A stretch of 64,000 nucleotides of DNA from Allonocardiopsis opalescens (GTDB taxonomy: Bacteria > Actinomycetota > Actinomycetes > Streptosporangiales > Streptosporangiaceae). Every line of letters begins with the position of its first letter. Position 1 is the stretch's first letter. A program made the translations under genes and the position numbers. This document shows positions 34,853 to 43,395 of this stretch, piece after piece. Below the pieces are notes generated by a model, which saw nothing but the letters and a program-made list of their open reading frames with translations, was not told the origin of the DNA and did not search any database. The stretch spans positions 496,001 to 560,000 of the forward strand of contig NZ_PVZC01000003.1 in NCBI RefSeq assembly GCF_003002095.1, in the 5' to 3' direction.

Positions 34853-35485
34853 ATGAGCGAAACGACAGTCGTGCACCTGCTCAGGCATGGTGAGGTGCAC
34901 AATCCCGAGGGCGTCCTCTACGGGCGGCTGCCCGAATTCCACCTCAGCGACAACGGCCGGAACATGGCCAAGGCCGTGGCCGGGTGGTTCGCCGGGCACG
35001 ACGTCGTCGCGCTGTACTCCTCCCCGCTGGAGCGGGCGCAGGAGACCGCCGAGCCGATCTCCGAGGCCTTCGGACTGCCGATCCACCTGGACGAGCGCCT
35101 GGTCGAGGCGGGCAACCGGCTCCAGGGCAAGATCGTCAACCGCGACGCGCTGCGCGACCCGCGCACCTGGCGCTACCTGTACAACCCGGTCCTGCCGTCC
35201 TGGGGCGAGCCCTACCACGAGATCCGCCGCCGGATGGTGGCGCAGATCCGCGCCGTCCGCGCCGAGGCGCGCGGCCGCGAGGCCGTCTGCGTCAGCCACC
35301 AGCTGCCCATCTGGATCACCCGCCGCGCCTCCGAGGGCCGCCGCCTGTGGCACCGCCCCGACCGCCGCCAGTGCGCCCTCGCCAGCGTCACCAGCCTCAC
35401 CTTCGAACACGACCGCCTGGTCAGCGTCTCCTACACCGAACCCGCCGCCGGCCTCATCGTCGACTCGGGCCCGCCGGGGGCGTGA
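34853..35485 (+). CDS. Histidine phosphatase (phosphoglycerate mutase-like) family protein
   Basis: 210 residues. The catalytic RHG motif is VVHLLRHGEVHNPEGVLYGRL. LSDNG, YSSPLERAQETAEPI (second Arg) and EAVCVSHQLPIW (second catalytic His) complete the branch-1 active site. It is probably a broad-specificity phosphatase, not a glycolytic mutase. In actinomycetes a gene of this type commonly heads the resA-ccdA-resB-resC cluster; here three small accessory genes stand between. The ATG at 34853 has no ribosome site. Confidence 0.92.
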   Translation: MSETTVVHLLRHGEVHNPEGVLYGRLPEFHLSDNGRNMAKAVAGWFAGHDVVALYSSPLERAQETAEPISEAFGLPIHLDERLVEAGNRLQGKIVNRDALRDPRTWRYLYNPVLPSWGEPYHEIRRRMVAQIRAVRAEARGREAVCVSHQLPIWITRRASEGRRLWHRPDRRQCALASVTSLTFEHDRLVSVSYTEPAAGLIVDSGPPGA

Positions 35486-35589
35486 GCGGCGCGGGCAGGG
35501 GTGATCACGGGCCGTAGCGGGTATCGGCTGCGCGCGGCGGCCGGGTGGAGGGGCCGGGCAGGCCGCGCACCCCTGTTGAGGAGCAGGCC

Positions 35590-35859
35590 ATGGCCGAAGG
35601 CCGGCAGGCCGACCCGTCCGCCGCGTTCGCGCGGCGGTTGGGGAAGTCGGCGAAGGAGCTGGGGGAGTCGAAGGTAGAGGATGACTGCCCGGACATCTGG
35701 GAGCTGGACAACGGGGATGTCGCGGTGATCGGACGTGACCTCACGGCCTCCTATGCGGCGCGGCTGCCCGCCGATGTGCGGATTGCCGCGAACGAGCGCT
35801 TGGTCGTCATTCCGGGCACGATGCTGCGGTCGGCGAAGCCGGATATCCCCGATGCCTGA
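35590..35859 (+). CDS. Small hypothetical protein of an accessory trio (1 of 3)
   Basis: 89 residues. ADPSAAFARRLGKSAKELGES is a helical start, then CPDIWELDNGDVAVIGRDLTASY and RIAANERLVVIPGTMLRSAKPDI. I recall similar short proteins in Nocardiopsis-type genomes paired with DUF6879-like genes, but know of no function. The ATG at 35590 follows GAGGAGCAGGCC; an ATG at 35545 is in frame but less well placed. It overlaps the next gene by 8 nt. Local base composition is slightly less GC-biased than the neighbouring core genes. Confidence 0.7.
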   Translation: MAEGRQADPSAAFARRLGKSAKELGESKVEDDCPDIWELDNGDVAVIGRDLTASYAARLPADVRIAANERLVVIPGTMLRSAKPDIPDA

Positions 35860-36148
35860 CGCGGCGGCCCTCCGGCTCGATTCGGCAATGGGCGAGCGGC
35901 TGGCCAGGCCGGAGTACCGGCGCGATTTCCGTGACAGGCACGCGCCCTTCCGTAACCGGCGGTCCTGGAAGTTCGAGCGTCGGCAGCACTTCGAGGAGGC
36001 CGACCCCAGCCGGGAGGCGCTGCGCGGACGCGACGGCGAGCAGGCCCGGCGGCACGCGGCCGAAGCGCTGCGCCTGTTCGCGCGGTACGACGGCCCCCGG
36101 GCGCCGGCCGCCCGCGAACGCCTCGGGACGGACCACGGAGGAAGGTGA
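35852..36148 (+). CDS. Small basic hypothetical protein of an accessory trio (2 of 3), DUF6879-like fragment
   Basis: 98 residues, rich in Arg and aromatic residues: LARPEYRRDFRDRHAPFRNRRSWKFERRQHFEE. It resembles the N-terminal part of DUF6879-type actinomycete proteins (similarity from memory, low certainty) and is shorter than those. The ATG at 35852 lies inside the end of the preceding gene. It overlaps the following gene's GTG by 4 nt, so all three are translationally linked. Confidence 0.65.
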   Translation: MPDAAALRLDSAMGERLARPEYRRDFRDRHAPFRNRRSWKFERRQHFEEADPSREALRGRDGEQARRHAAEALRLFARYDGPRAPAARERLGTDHGGR

Positions 36149-36498
36149 CGCCCATGAACCCCCACGATCCGCACGTGCACGTCCGGTCGGATGTGATCGG
36201 GGCCGACGCGGCCGCACGCGACATGATGGCGGCCACCTTCGGTCTTGTCGGCGAGCTGCCGAGCATCGTCGGCACCGGGTGCGGGCTGCGGGTGCCCTAC
36301 GCGGCGACCTCGCCGAACCCCGACCGGGTCACCTGCCTGGCCTGTCGGGAGCATGGGCGGGCCGAGCACCTGCGGCTGGCCGAGCAGGTGGAGCGGCTGA
36401 GCCGGATGCCCGGGTCGGTCATCGGCGCGGCCGAGGCGGCGGCCGCCGCCTCGGGGCACCGCGAGCGGGCGGAGCGCTTCGCCGAGCCGCCCGGCTGA
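36145..36498 (+). CDS. Small hypothetical protein of an accessory trio (3 of 3)
   Basis: 117 residues from the GTG at 36145, or 114 from the ATG at 36154; GGAGG at 36137-36141 fits neither spacing perfectly. The protein has DPHVHVRSDVIGADAAARDMM, a small Cys-containing segment (GTGCGLRVPYA, RVTCLACREHGRAEHL) with a CxxC and His that could bind zinc, and a helical tail. I do not recognise a family. It ends the accessory trio, 223 nt before resA. Confidence 0.65.
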   Translation: MTPMNPHDPHVHVRSDVIGADAAARDMMAATFGLVGELPSIVGTGCGLRVPYAATSPNPDRVTCLACREHGRAEHLRLAEQVERLSRMPGSVIGAAEAAAAASGHRERAERFAEPPG

Positions 36499-36721
36499 CC
36501 TGCTCGGCGGCGCAAGGCAGCGGACCCGCGGGCCCGCTGCGCGCCATCTCCTGGTCCGAGCCCGCTCCCGCGCGCTTCTACTCCGCCGACCCCCACCCCC
36601 GCACGTTCTACTACGCGGTGTCGTTTACGCTGCCATTGAGCGGGGCGCTGGCTCCGCGCCGGACGCCGGGTGACCGGACGTCCCGTGACCGTCGCCGACG
36701 ACCCGTATCGAGGTTCCGACC

Positions 36722-37534
36722 GTGCCCTCCGAGCCTCCCGCATCCCCGGTGCCCGCAGCGTCCGCAGTGCCTCCCGCGGGCGGGCGGCGGTCCGCCGCGC
36801 TGCCGCGCCTGCTCGCCGCCGCCGCGGCCGGCCTGCTGCTGCTGGCCGGGTGCGCCGACGACCCCACGACGGTGAGCAGCGCCGGGTACATCGAGGGCGA
36901 CGGGTCCGTGACGACCTACCCCGTCGCCGAGCGGCAGCCGGCGCCCGAGGTGAGCGGGGAGACCCTGGACGGCGAGCCGCTGGACCTGGCCGACTACCGG
37001 GGGCAGGTCGTGGTGGTGAACTTCTGGGCCAGCTGGTGCCCGCCGTGCCGGGCCGAGACCCCGGCGCTGGAGGAGGTCTACACCGAGAACCGGGACCGGG
37101 GCCTGGCCTTCGTCGGCATCGACTTCAAGGACACCCGCACGGCCGCGCAGGCCTTCGTGCGCAACTATGGGGTGAGCTACCCGAGCCTGTACGACCAGCC
37201 GGGCCTGATCGCGCAGTCCTTCCACGGCACGGTGCCGCCCGCCGCGATCCCGAGCACCCTGGTGATCGACCGCGAGGGGCGGATCGCCGCCCGGGTGATC
37301 GGCTCCACCACCTACACCGGTCTGACCGAGCTGGTCGAGCCGGTGCTGGCGGAGGGCGAGCCGGACGGTGCGCCCGCTGACGGGTCCGCCGAGCCGAGCC
37401 CGGCGGGCGACGGCACCGCCTCGGCGCCGGCGCCGGACGCCACCGGCCTGGGCGAGCCGAACGGGCCGCGCCTCGACACGTCGGCGCCGACGGCGATTCC
37501 TGAGCAGACCGCCTACGCCGAGGGCGCCCCGTGA
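36722..37534 (+). CDS. resA: ResA/TlpA-like thiol-disulfide oxidoreductase lipoprotein
   Basis: 270 residues. A lipoprotein signal with lipobox LLLLAGC|A anchors it outside the membrane. The thioredoxin-like domain starts at [21 protein letters not shown] and has the active site [17 protein letters not shown] (CPPC) and cis-proline [15 protein letters not shown]. It reduces the apocytochrome c CxxCH cysteines before heme attachment. The C-terminal 55 residues (Ser/Ala/Pro/Glu-rich) form a disordered extension not needed for the fold. The GTG at 36722 is the chosen start. It overlaps ccdA by 4 nt. Confidence 0.92.
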   Translation: MPSEPPASPVPAASAVPPAGGRRSAALPRLLAAAAAGLLLLAGCADDPTTVSSAGYIEGDGSVTTYPVAERQPAPEVSGETLDGEPLDLADYRGQVVVVNFWASWCPPCRAETPALEEVYTENRDRGLAFVGIDFKDTRTAAQAFVRNYGVSYPSLYDQPGLIAQSFHGTVPPAAIPSTLVIDREGRIAARVIGSTTYTGLTELVEPVLAEGEPDGAPADGSAEPSPAGDGTASAPAPDATGLGEPNGPRLDTSAPTAIPEQTAYAEGAP

Positions 37535-38304
37535 CGATCGCCGAGACCGTCACCAGCGGCTCGCTGCTGCTCGCGGCGCCGCTCGCGCTGCTGGCCGGCC
37601 TGGTGTCCTTCCTGTCGCCGTGCGTGCTGCCGCTGGTGCCGGGCTACCTGTCCTACGTCACCGGCATGTCGGGCGCGGCGCTGGCCCGGCAGAACGGCGC
37701 CGCCGCCCCGGCGCGGCGCGAGCCGGGCCGCGGCCACCTGCTGCTGGGCAGTGTGCTGTTCATCCTCGGCTTCTCCGCGGTGTTCGTCTCCGCCGGGCTG
37801 TTCTTCGGCGGCGTCGGCGGGCAGTTGCTGGCCTACTCCGACGTGCTCACCCGCGTGCTGGGCGGGGTCACCATCCTGCTCGGCCTCGCCTTCATGGGCT
37901 TCCTGCCCGGCCTGCAGCGCGAGTGGCGCTTCGAGCGGCTGCCCGCCGCCGGACTGGCCGGGGCGCCGCTGCTGGGGGTGCTGTTCGGGCTCGGCTGGAC
38001 GCCGTGCATCGGCCCCACCCTGGCCGCCGTGCAGACCCTCGCCTTCACCAGCGCCAGCGCCGGCCGGGGCGCGCTGCTGTCGCTGGTGTACTGCCTCGGC
38101 CTGGGCATCCCCTTCGTCCTGGCCGCCCTGGGCTTCCGCTGGGCGCTGGGCGCCTTCAGCGCCGTCAAGCGGCACTACCGCGCGGTCACCCTGGCCGGCG
38201 GCGGCCTGCTGGTGCTGATCGGCGTGCTGCTGGTCACCGGCGTGTGGGGCGAACTCACCCTGGTCCTGCAGATCTGGGCCGCGAGCTACGCGACGGTGAT
38301 CTGA
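37531..38304 (+). CDS. ccdA: Cytochrome c biogenesis protein CcdA (DsbD-type thiol electron transporter)
   Basis: 257 residues, six predicted transmembrane helices. It carries electrons from cytoplasmic thioredoxin across the membrane to ResA. The two redox cysteines are in [13 protein letters not shown] and [11 protein letters not shown], as expected. [20 protein letters not shown] and [18 protein letters not shown] are family segments. The GTG at 37531 overlaps the resA stop (GTGA), and the TGA overlaps the resB ATG by one base, so the operon is coupled. Confidence 0.95.
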   Translation: MTIAETVTSGSLLLAAPLALLAGLVSFLSPCVLPLVPGYLSYVTGMSGAALARQNGAAAPARREPGRGHLLLGSVLFILGFSAVFVSAGLFFGGVGGQLLAYSDVLTRVLGGVTILLGLAFMGFLPGLQREWRFERLPAAGLAGAPLLGVLFGLGWTPCIGPTLAAVQTLAFTSASAGRGALLSLVYCLGLGIPFVLAALGFRWALGAFSAVKRHYRAVTLAGGGLLVLIGVLLVTGVWGELTLVLQIWAASYATVI

Positions 38305-39938
38305 TGGCGCGACCCGCACCCCCCACCGAGACCGGCCCCGCGGGCCCGTCCGGTCCGCCGCCCCCGGGGGACACCCCGCCCGGCGACTCCGCCCCCCGCC
38401 CGCCGGGGCGGCTCGGCCTGGTGGGCTGGCTGCGCTGGGCCTGGCGGCTGCTCACCACGATGCGGGTCGCGCTGATCCTGCTCTTCCTGCTCGCGCTGGC
38501 CGCGGTGCCCGGCTCCTTCCTGCCGCAGCGCGGCGTCAGCCCCAGCGACGTCGCCGCCTACTACGCCGACAACCCCGAGCTGGCCGCGCTGCTGGACACC
38601 CTGTGGCTGTTCGACGTCTACAGCGCGCCCTGGTTCGCCGCCATCTACCTGCTGCTGTTCACCTCGCTGGTCGGCTGCGTGGTGCCGCGCGCCGCCAAGC
38701 ACTGGCGCGACATGCGGGCCCGCCCGCCGGCCGCCCCGGCCCGGCTGGACCGGATGCCGTACTCGGCCTCGTTCAGCACCGGCGCCTCCCCGGCGGAGGT
38801 GCTGGACCGGGCGCAGGAGGTGCTGCGGGGCTTCCGCACCGACCGGACCGACGGCTCCGTGGCCGCGGAGAAGGGCTACCTGCGCGAGACCGGCAACGTC
38901 GTCTTCCACATCGCGATGCTGGGCCTGCTGGCCGCGGTGGCGGCCGGCTCGCTGTTCGGCTACCGGGGCAACATCCTGCTCACCGAGGGCGACGGCTTCG
39001 CCAACACGGTCGCCTCCTACGACGCCTACTACCCGGGCTCCCAGGTGCGGCCGGGCGACCTCCAGCCCTTCTCCTTCACCCTGGACGGCTTCGACGCCGC
39101 GTTCATCGACGAGGGCCCCCGCACCGGCCAGCCGGTCGACTTCACCGTGGAGACCAGCTTCCGCACCCGCCCGGAGGCGCCCGAGGAGCGGTACACGCTG
39201 CGGGTCAACCAGCCGCTCGACGTCGACGGCGCCCGCGTCTACCTGGTCAACCACGGCTACGCCCCCGAGTTCCGGGTCACCGACGGCAACGGCGACGTGG
39301 TGCTGGACCAGGCGGTGCCCTTCATCCCGCCGCAGGCGGGCGCCTTCTTCGGCGAGGGCGTCATCAAGGTGCCCGACGCGCGCCCCGAGCAGCTGTCCTT
39401 CCTCGGCGCCTTCTACCCCTCCGCCGAGGAGTCGGCCGAGGCGCCCGGGCAGCTCGGCTCGGCCTCCCCCGAGGACGCGAACCCGATGGTGGCCCTCCAG
39501 CCCTACCGGGGCGACCTGGGCCTGGACTCCGGCGAGCCGCAGTCGGTGTACGAGCTGCCCACCGAGAGGCTGGAGCCGCTGGGCGAGCAGCTGACCCTCG
39601 CCCCCGGCGACAGCGTCGAGCTGCCCGACGGCACCGGCACGATCACCTTCACCGGCTACCGCGAGTGGGCCGCCTTCCAGATCACCAGCGACCCCGGCCG
39701 GGTGCCCGCGCTGGTGTCGGCGGTTCTCATCACCGCCGGCCTGGTGCTCACCCTCACCGTGCGCCGCCGCCGCTACTGGGTGCGCGCCGAGACCGGCCCC
39801 GACGGGCGCACCCTGGTGCGGGTCGGCGGGCTGACCAAGACCGAGAACGGCGCCGCCGCGGCGGAGTTCCACGACCTCACCACCACGCTGCGCGACCGCC
39901 TGGCCGGCGGCTCCGCGTCCCGTCCGAACGGAGAGTAG
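38304..39938 (+). CDS. resB: Cytochrome c biogenesis protein ResB (Ccs1)
   Basis: 544 residues. A Pro-rich cytoplasmic start precedes four transmembrane helices (starting MRVALILLFLLALAAVPGSF, then APWFAAIYLLLFTSLVGCVV, NVVFHIAMLGLLAAVAAGSLF and, near the end, VPALVSAVLITAGLVLTLTV). Between the third and fourth lies a large extracytoplasmic domain. SFLPQRGVSPS and the conserved His in VVFHIAMLG are family features. With ResC it forms the system II heme lyase. Length is normal for actinomycetes. Confidence 0.95.
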   Translation: MARPAPPTETGPAGPSGPPPPGDTPPGDSAPRPPGRLGLVGWLRWAWRLLTTMRVALILLFLLALAAVPGSFLPQRGVSPSDVAAYYADNPELAALLDTLWLFDVYSAPWFAAIYLLLFTSLVGCVVPRAAKHWRDMRARPPAAPARLDRMPYSASFSTGASPAEVLDRAQEVLRGFRTDRTDGSVAAEKGYLRETGNVVFHIAMLGLLAAVAAGSLFGYRGNILLTEGDGFANTVASYDAYYPGSQVRPGDLQPFSFTLDGFDAAFIDEGPRTGQPVDFTVETSFRTRPEAPEERYTLRVNQPLDVDGARVYLVNHGYAPEFRVTDGNGDVVLDQAVPFIPPQAGAFFGEGVIKVPDARPEQLSFLGAFYPSAEESAEAPGQLGSASPEDANPMVALQPYRGDLGLDSGEPQSVYELPTERLEPLGEQLTLAPGDSVELPDGTGTITFTGYREWAAFQITSDPGRVPALVSAVLITAGLVLTLTVRRRRYWVRAETGPDGRTLVRVGGLTKTENGAAAAEFHDLTTTLRDRLAGGSASRPNGE

Positions 39939-39942
39939 CCCG

Positions 39943-40992
39943 GTGCTGTACGCGCTAGCCGACACCGCCCCGACCACCGAGGTGAACCAGGGCCTCGCCG
40001 ACCTCAGCGACACCCTGGTCCTGGTGACCATCCTGCTGTACGCGGTGGCGCTGTTCGCCTTCGCCGCCGAGGCCGCCTACGGCCGCCGCACCCGCGTCGC
40101 GGCCGCCCGGATCCCCGCCATGGCGGGGAGCGCCGCGGCCGGCGACGCGCGGGTCCGCGACACCGAGCCCGACCTGGGCGGCGCCGTCGACGAACTCCAG
40201 GTGCGGGTGCGCGACGCCGAACCCGACACGCTGGCCGCCCGGCACCCGATCGGCCGGGTCGCCATGGTCGTCACGGTGCTGGGCCTCATCGCCCAGGCCG
40301 GGCAGATCATCAGCCGGGGCCTGGCCGCGGACCGCTGGCCCTGGGGCAACATGTTCGAGTTCGTGGTCGCGATCACCCTGTGCGCGGTGGCCACGTTCGT
40401 GTACGTGGCGGTGCGGCACCGCGCCTACTACCTGGGCGCCTTCGTGATGGTGCCGGTCGTGCTGCTGCTGGGCATCGCGGTCCGCTGGCTCTACACCGAG
40501 GCCGCCCCGCTGGTGCCCGCGCTGCACTCGCCGTGGATCGCCATCCACGTGTCGGCCGCGATCATCGCCACCGGCGCCTTCGTGGTGTCGGGCGCGACCA
40601 CCGTGATGTACCTGCTGGCCGACCGGGCCGAACTGCGGGCCAGGGCGGGCCAGGCCGTGCGCGGCGTGGTGGCGAAGCTGCCCGCCGCCGAGATCCTGGA
40701 CCGGCTCTCGCACCGCACGATCGTCTTCGCCTTCCCGCTGTGGACCTTCGCGATCATCGCCGGCGCGATCTGGGCGGACGAGGCCTGGGGCCGGTTCTGG
40801 GGCTGGGACCCCAAGGAGGTCTGGTCCTTCATCACCTGGGTGGTCTACGCCGGCTATCTGCACGCCCGCGCCACCGCGGGCTGGCGGGGCCGCAAGGCCG
40901 CGGTCATCTCCCTGATCGGGGCCGCGGCCCTGCTGTTCAACTTCTTCGGCGTCAACTACCTCTTCAGCGGCCTGCACTCCTACGCGGGCTGA
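39943..40992 (+). CDS. ccsB: Cytochrome c biogenesis protein ResC (CcsB/CcsA), heme lyase
   Basis: 349 residues with about eight transmembrane helices. The heme-handling WWD-type motif is RFWGWDPKEVWSFITWVVY. Conserved histidines occur in WIAIHVSAAI, LSHRTIVFAFPLW and YLHARATAGW. It presents heme to reduced apocytochromes together with ResB. The GTG at 39943 follows GAGAGTAG and lies 4 nt after the resB stop. It completes the resA-ccdA-resB-resC operon. Confidence 0.95.
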   Translation: MLYALADTAPTTEVNQGLADLSDTLVLVTILLYAVALFAFAAEAAYGRRTRVAAARIPAMAGSAAAGDARVRDTEPDLGGAVDELQVRVRDAEPDTLAARHPIGRVAMVVTVLGLIAQAGQIISRGLAADRWPWGNMFEFVVAITLCAVATFVYVAVRHRAYYLGAFVMVPVVLLLGIAVRWLYTEAAPLVPALHSPWIAIHVSAAIIATGAFVVSGATTVMYLLADRAELRARAGQAVRGVVAKLPAAEILDRLSHRTIVFAFPLWTFAIIAGAIWADEAWGRFWGWDPKEVWSFITWVVYAGYLHARATAGWRGRKAAVISLIGAAALLFNFFGVNYLFSGLHSYAG

Positions 40993-41020
40993 CGGCCCGG
41001 GCGCGCCGGCCCGCGGGGGC

Positions 41021-41368
41021 TCACTCCTCGGGGTCGGCGCGCCGCTCGTCGAGGCGGCGGAGGAACTCGGGGTCGTCGTCGGGGCCGAGCGGCGCCGCTC
41101 CGCCGGACGCTCCGTGCGCCGGGCGGCCGCCGGTGAGCAGGCCGCCGCGCGCCGACGGGGGCGCGCCGCCGAGGTCGATGAGCGGGCTCGGCCGCCCCAG
41201 CAGCAGCCACAGCAGCGCGCCGACCACGAAGCCGAGCAGGATGACCGCCAGCCACACCAGCTTGGGGAGGTGACGGACCTCCTCGGCACGGGCGGTCACC
41301 GCGTCGAAGAAGGCGTAGACCCACACGACGATCGAGACCAGGGTCAGAAGAACGCTGAACACCACCAT
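41021..41368 (-). CDS. PLDc_N-domain small membrane protein
   Basis: 115 residues. Two transmembrane helices (MVVFSVLLTLVSIVVWVYAFFDAV and PKLVWLAVILLGFVVGALLWLLLG) form the 'phospholipase D nuclease N-terminal' (PLDc_N) hairpin; there is no HKD nuclease. The C-terminal 45 residues are charged and disordered. The ATG at 41368 is 7 nt from TACGCT on the same strand, a leaderless layout. In Streptomyces a similar gene lies beside the res cluster and menaquinone genes, so this placement looks conserved. Function is unknown. Confidence 0.88.
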   Translation of the reverse strand: MVVFSVLLTLVSIVVWVYAFFDAVTARAEEVRHLPKLVWLAVILLGFVVGALLWLLLGRPSPLIDLGGAPPSARGGLLTGGRPAHGASGGAAPLGPDDDPEFLRRLDERRADPEE

Positions 41369-41579
41369 GCCTTTCAGCGTATCCCCGCATCCGCCGTGAC
41401 CCGGTGAGGATCCGGACACGTGAAGGGCTATCCCAACCGGTCGCGCTTGTCTACTCTGGCGGTGACGGTCCGTGTTCCCGGCCCGGCCCGACCCCGGGGC
41501 GGCGCGCGGCGCCGCCGCCCGTGCACGTCCGCTCCAGCCCGCTCGCCCCTCGCTTCCCCCGTCGAGGAGGTGGCCGCCC

Positions 41580-42413
41580 GTGCGGCTCTTCGACCGCCTG
41601 CGCCGGATGGTGTCCGACACGGCCCCCGTCGGCGCGGCGCCTCCCGACACCGCCGACCGCGCCGCCGCGCCCGAACCGGCCGACCCGCCGCACTCCTCGG
41701 AGCTGGCCGGTCCCGGCCGCCGCGCCGCCGAGGACCCCGTCCGCTGGATGGACATCGAGCTGGACGACCCGCTGCCGCGCGCCGCGCCGCACGGCCCCGA
41801 CGCCCCCGACCCCAGGGACGGCCGCCGGCACTGCGGCGCCGTCGAGGACGTCCTGTACCGGCAGTGGGACCCTGACGGCGGCCCGCCGGGGCCCGAGGTG
41901 GTCCGCGCGATCGACAGCCTCGCCGCGCTGCCCGAGCACCTCAAGGAGCTGCTGGCCGACGGCCTGGACGGCATCTACGTGGGCCCGGGCGGGGTGCCGG
42001 AGCTGGACGACATGGGCCACCTGCGCGGCCGGCCGCTGCCCTCGGGCCAGGCCAGCTGGGACATCTGCGCGGGCGCGTACGGCGACCGCACCGTGGTGGT
42101 GGGCGACCGCCCGTCGCCCACCCCCGACGTGATGATGCACGAGATCGGCCACGCCATCGACGACGTCGACGCGCCGCCCGGCGAGTGGCTGTCGGACAGC
42201 CCGCAGTTCCGGGCCGTCTACGAGCGGTGCCTGCCGCACCTGGCGTCGGACTACCACCGGCAGGAGGGCGAGCTCGGCCGGCGGGAGTTCTTCGCCGACG
42301 CCTTCGCCGCGATCACCTCGCGGCAGCGCCCGGCGCTGCTGGACATGCTGGGCGGCGATACCCGGGCCGGTATGGACGTCATGCTCTACTTCAACCGCCG
42401 CTACGAGATCTAG
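41580..42413 (+). CDS. Anthrax lethal factor-like (ATLF) zinc metallopeptidase, putative toxin or effector
   Basis: 277 residues. The zincin motif HEIGH at 187-191 (in DVMMHEIGHAIDD) supplies two His ligands and the catalytic Glu. The third ligand is probably E236 in RREFFADAFAAI, the exact counterpart of Glu735 in EFFAEAF of anthrax lethal factor. The segment between (WLSDSPQFRAVYERCLPHL) also fits the ATLF fold. The N-terminal 85 residues are disordered (Pro/Ala/Asp). No signal peptide is seen, so any export would need a dedicated system. The GTG at 41580 follows GAGGAGGTGG. A small gene starts 54 nt downstream. Alternatively it is a housekeeping metalloprotease for an intracellular target. 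Confidence 0.82.
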   Translation: MRLFDRLRRMVSDTAPVGAAPPDTADRAAAPEPADPPHSSELAGPGRRAAEDPVRWMDIELDDPLPRAAPHGPDAPDPRDGRRHCGAVEDVLYRQWDPDGGPPGPEVVRAIDSLAALPEHLKELLADGLDGIYVGPGGVPELDDMGHLRGRPLPSGQASWDICAGAYGDRTVVVGDRPSPTPDVMMHEIGHAIDDVDAPPGEWLSDSPQFRAVYERCLPHLASDYHRQEGELGRREFFADAFAAITSRQRPALLDMLGGDTRAGMDVMLYFNRRYEI

Positions 42414-42466
42414 GCTGGTGGCCGCCGTGCCGCCAGGCAGCAGGCAACGCGACCGGGGGTGAAGCG

Positions 42467-42703
42467 ATGTACGTGATCCGACTCGCCGACGGGCGGCTGC
42501 TGGTGCCGCGCAGCGCCGTCGCCGACGACGGCACGCTGGGCGACGCGTACGAGGAGGTCGGCCCCGACCACCCCGAGTACGCGCGGCTGGCGGAGGGGGC
42601 GCTGACGGAGGAGGAGTGGGAGGAGCGGCGCCGGGGCTGGCGCGAGGGCGATGAGTCGCTGCGCCGCCAGTTCGAGGAGTGGCGGGCCGGCCAGGAGCCC
42701 TGA
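42467..42703 (+). CDS. Small acidic protein downstream of the ATLF-like peptidase
   Basis: 78 residues, strongly charged. MYVIRLADGRLLVPRSAVADD is a beta start and LTEEEWEERRRGWREGDESLRRQFEEW is a long amphipathic helix rich in Trp, Glu and Arg. The ATG at 42467 follows GGGGGTGAAGCG. I do not know the family. Its place 54 nt after the metallopeptidase gene, in the same direction, makes it a candidate inhibitor or immunity partner, but this is inference. Confidence 0.65.
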   Translation: MYVIRLADGRLLVPRSAVADDGTLGDAYEEVGPDHPEYARLAEGALTEEEWEERRRGWREGDESLRRQFEEWRAGQEP

Positions 42704-42850
42704 GCGGCGGCGCGAGGGAGCTTCGAAGGGGTGCGCGGTGGTGGCTGAGGGGGCGCGCACCCGCTTCGCCGCTAGCGGTCGTCCGGCCGACCACCGGCCG
42801 GGCGGAGTGGGTTCAGGGCGACCGCCGGGCTGGGCGGCCGGCCTGGGTGG

Positions 42851-43054
42851 TCAGCGGGCGGCCTCGCTGGACTCGGCGACCTCGCCGCGCAGCAGCGCGC
42901 GCACCTCTGACTCGCGGAACCGTCGGTGCCCACCCGGCGTGCGTATGCTGCTGATCCGGCCGGCCGCGGCCCAGCGGGTCACGGTCTTGGGGTCGACACG
43001 GAACAGTGACGCGACCTCTCCGGGTGTCAGCAGGCGTTCACTTCGGCTCTCCAC
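42851..43054 (-). CDS. bldC: BldC-family developmental DNA-binding protein
   Basis: 67 residues. A MerR-like winged HTH that closely resembles Streptomyces BldC: LLTPGEVASLFRVDPKTVTRWAAAGRISSI, then TPGGHRRFRESEVRALLRG. BldC represses or tunes the onset of sporulation genes by binding cooperatively to direct repeats. The GTG or ATG choice is settled by MESRSERLLTP from 43054. It is preceded by a 591-nt promoter region with palindromes and spaced repeats. It differs in sequence and setting from the excisionase-type HTH at 10230. Confidence 0.93.
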   Translation of the reverse strand: MESRSERLLTPGEVASLFRVDPKTVTRWAAAGRISSIRTPGGHRRFRESEVRALLRGEVAESSEAAR

Positions 43055-43335
43055 GTGGTGATCCCCCTTAGGCCCCGCCGCTGGGACGGGTGACTGTGCT
43101 GTCGAAAGTGGTGGTCGGGCTTTCGGGCCGTCGGCGAGACGCGCCGAGGCTCACAGTCGGGCCGCGTGAGGCTCCGCACCAGTCTCACGCGAGACGCCTA
43201 CTGGGTGAGAGTGTGCGAGGGTGGTACGCACCCAGAAGGTGATCTTCTCCCTACTCCCTGCTGCTCCCTGGCTCCCCAGGGTCGGCGGTGTCCCCGCCCA
43301 CTCCAAGTGTGCCGCCGGTGGCCCGATTCATCCCT

Positions 43336-43350
43336 AGTTTTCGGAAAACT
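43336..43350. promoter_or_regulatory. AT-rich palindromic operator candidate upstream of bldC
   Basis: AGTTTTCGGAAAACT: perfect 7-bp arms around a single G, flanked by CC and GG that extend the symmetry. It is conspicuous in such a GC-rich genome and lies 280 nt upstream of the bldC start and about 300 nt before the DUF4229 gene. Confidence 0.5.
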
Positions 43351-43377
43351 GGGCGTAAGTGGTTGATTTCACGCAAC

Positions 43378-43395
43378 ACGTGATACGAACGTGAT
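43378..43395. promoter_or_regulatory. Direct repeat ACGTGAT x2 with 11-bp period
   Basis: ACGTGAT at 43378-43384 and again at 43389-43395, one helical turn apart, 28 nt beyond the palindrome at 43336-43350. Tandem sites in phase are how BldC and similar small HTH proteins bind, so autoregulation is possible. Confidence 0.4.

Noticed and set aside
41021-41368. Phospholipase D enzyme
   Set aside because: Only the N-terminal membrane hairpin (PLDc_N) is present; there is no HKD catalytic motif.
43166-43366. 66-codon open frame upstream of bldC
   Set aside because: No ribosome site; it overlaps the presumed bldC promoter region and its composition lacks the third-position GC pattern of real genes.
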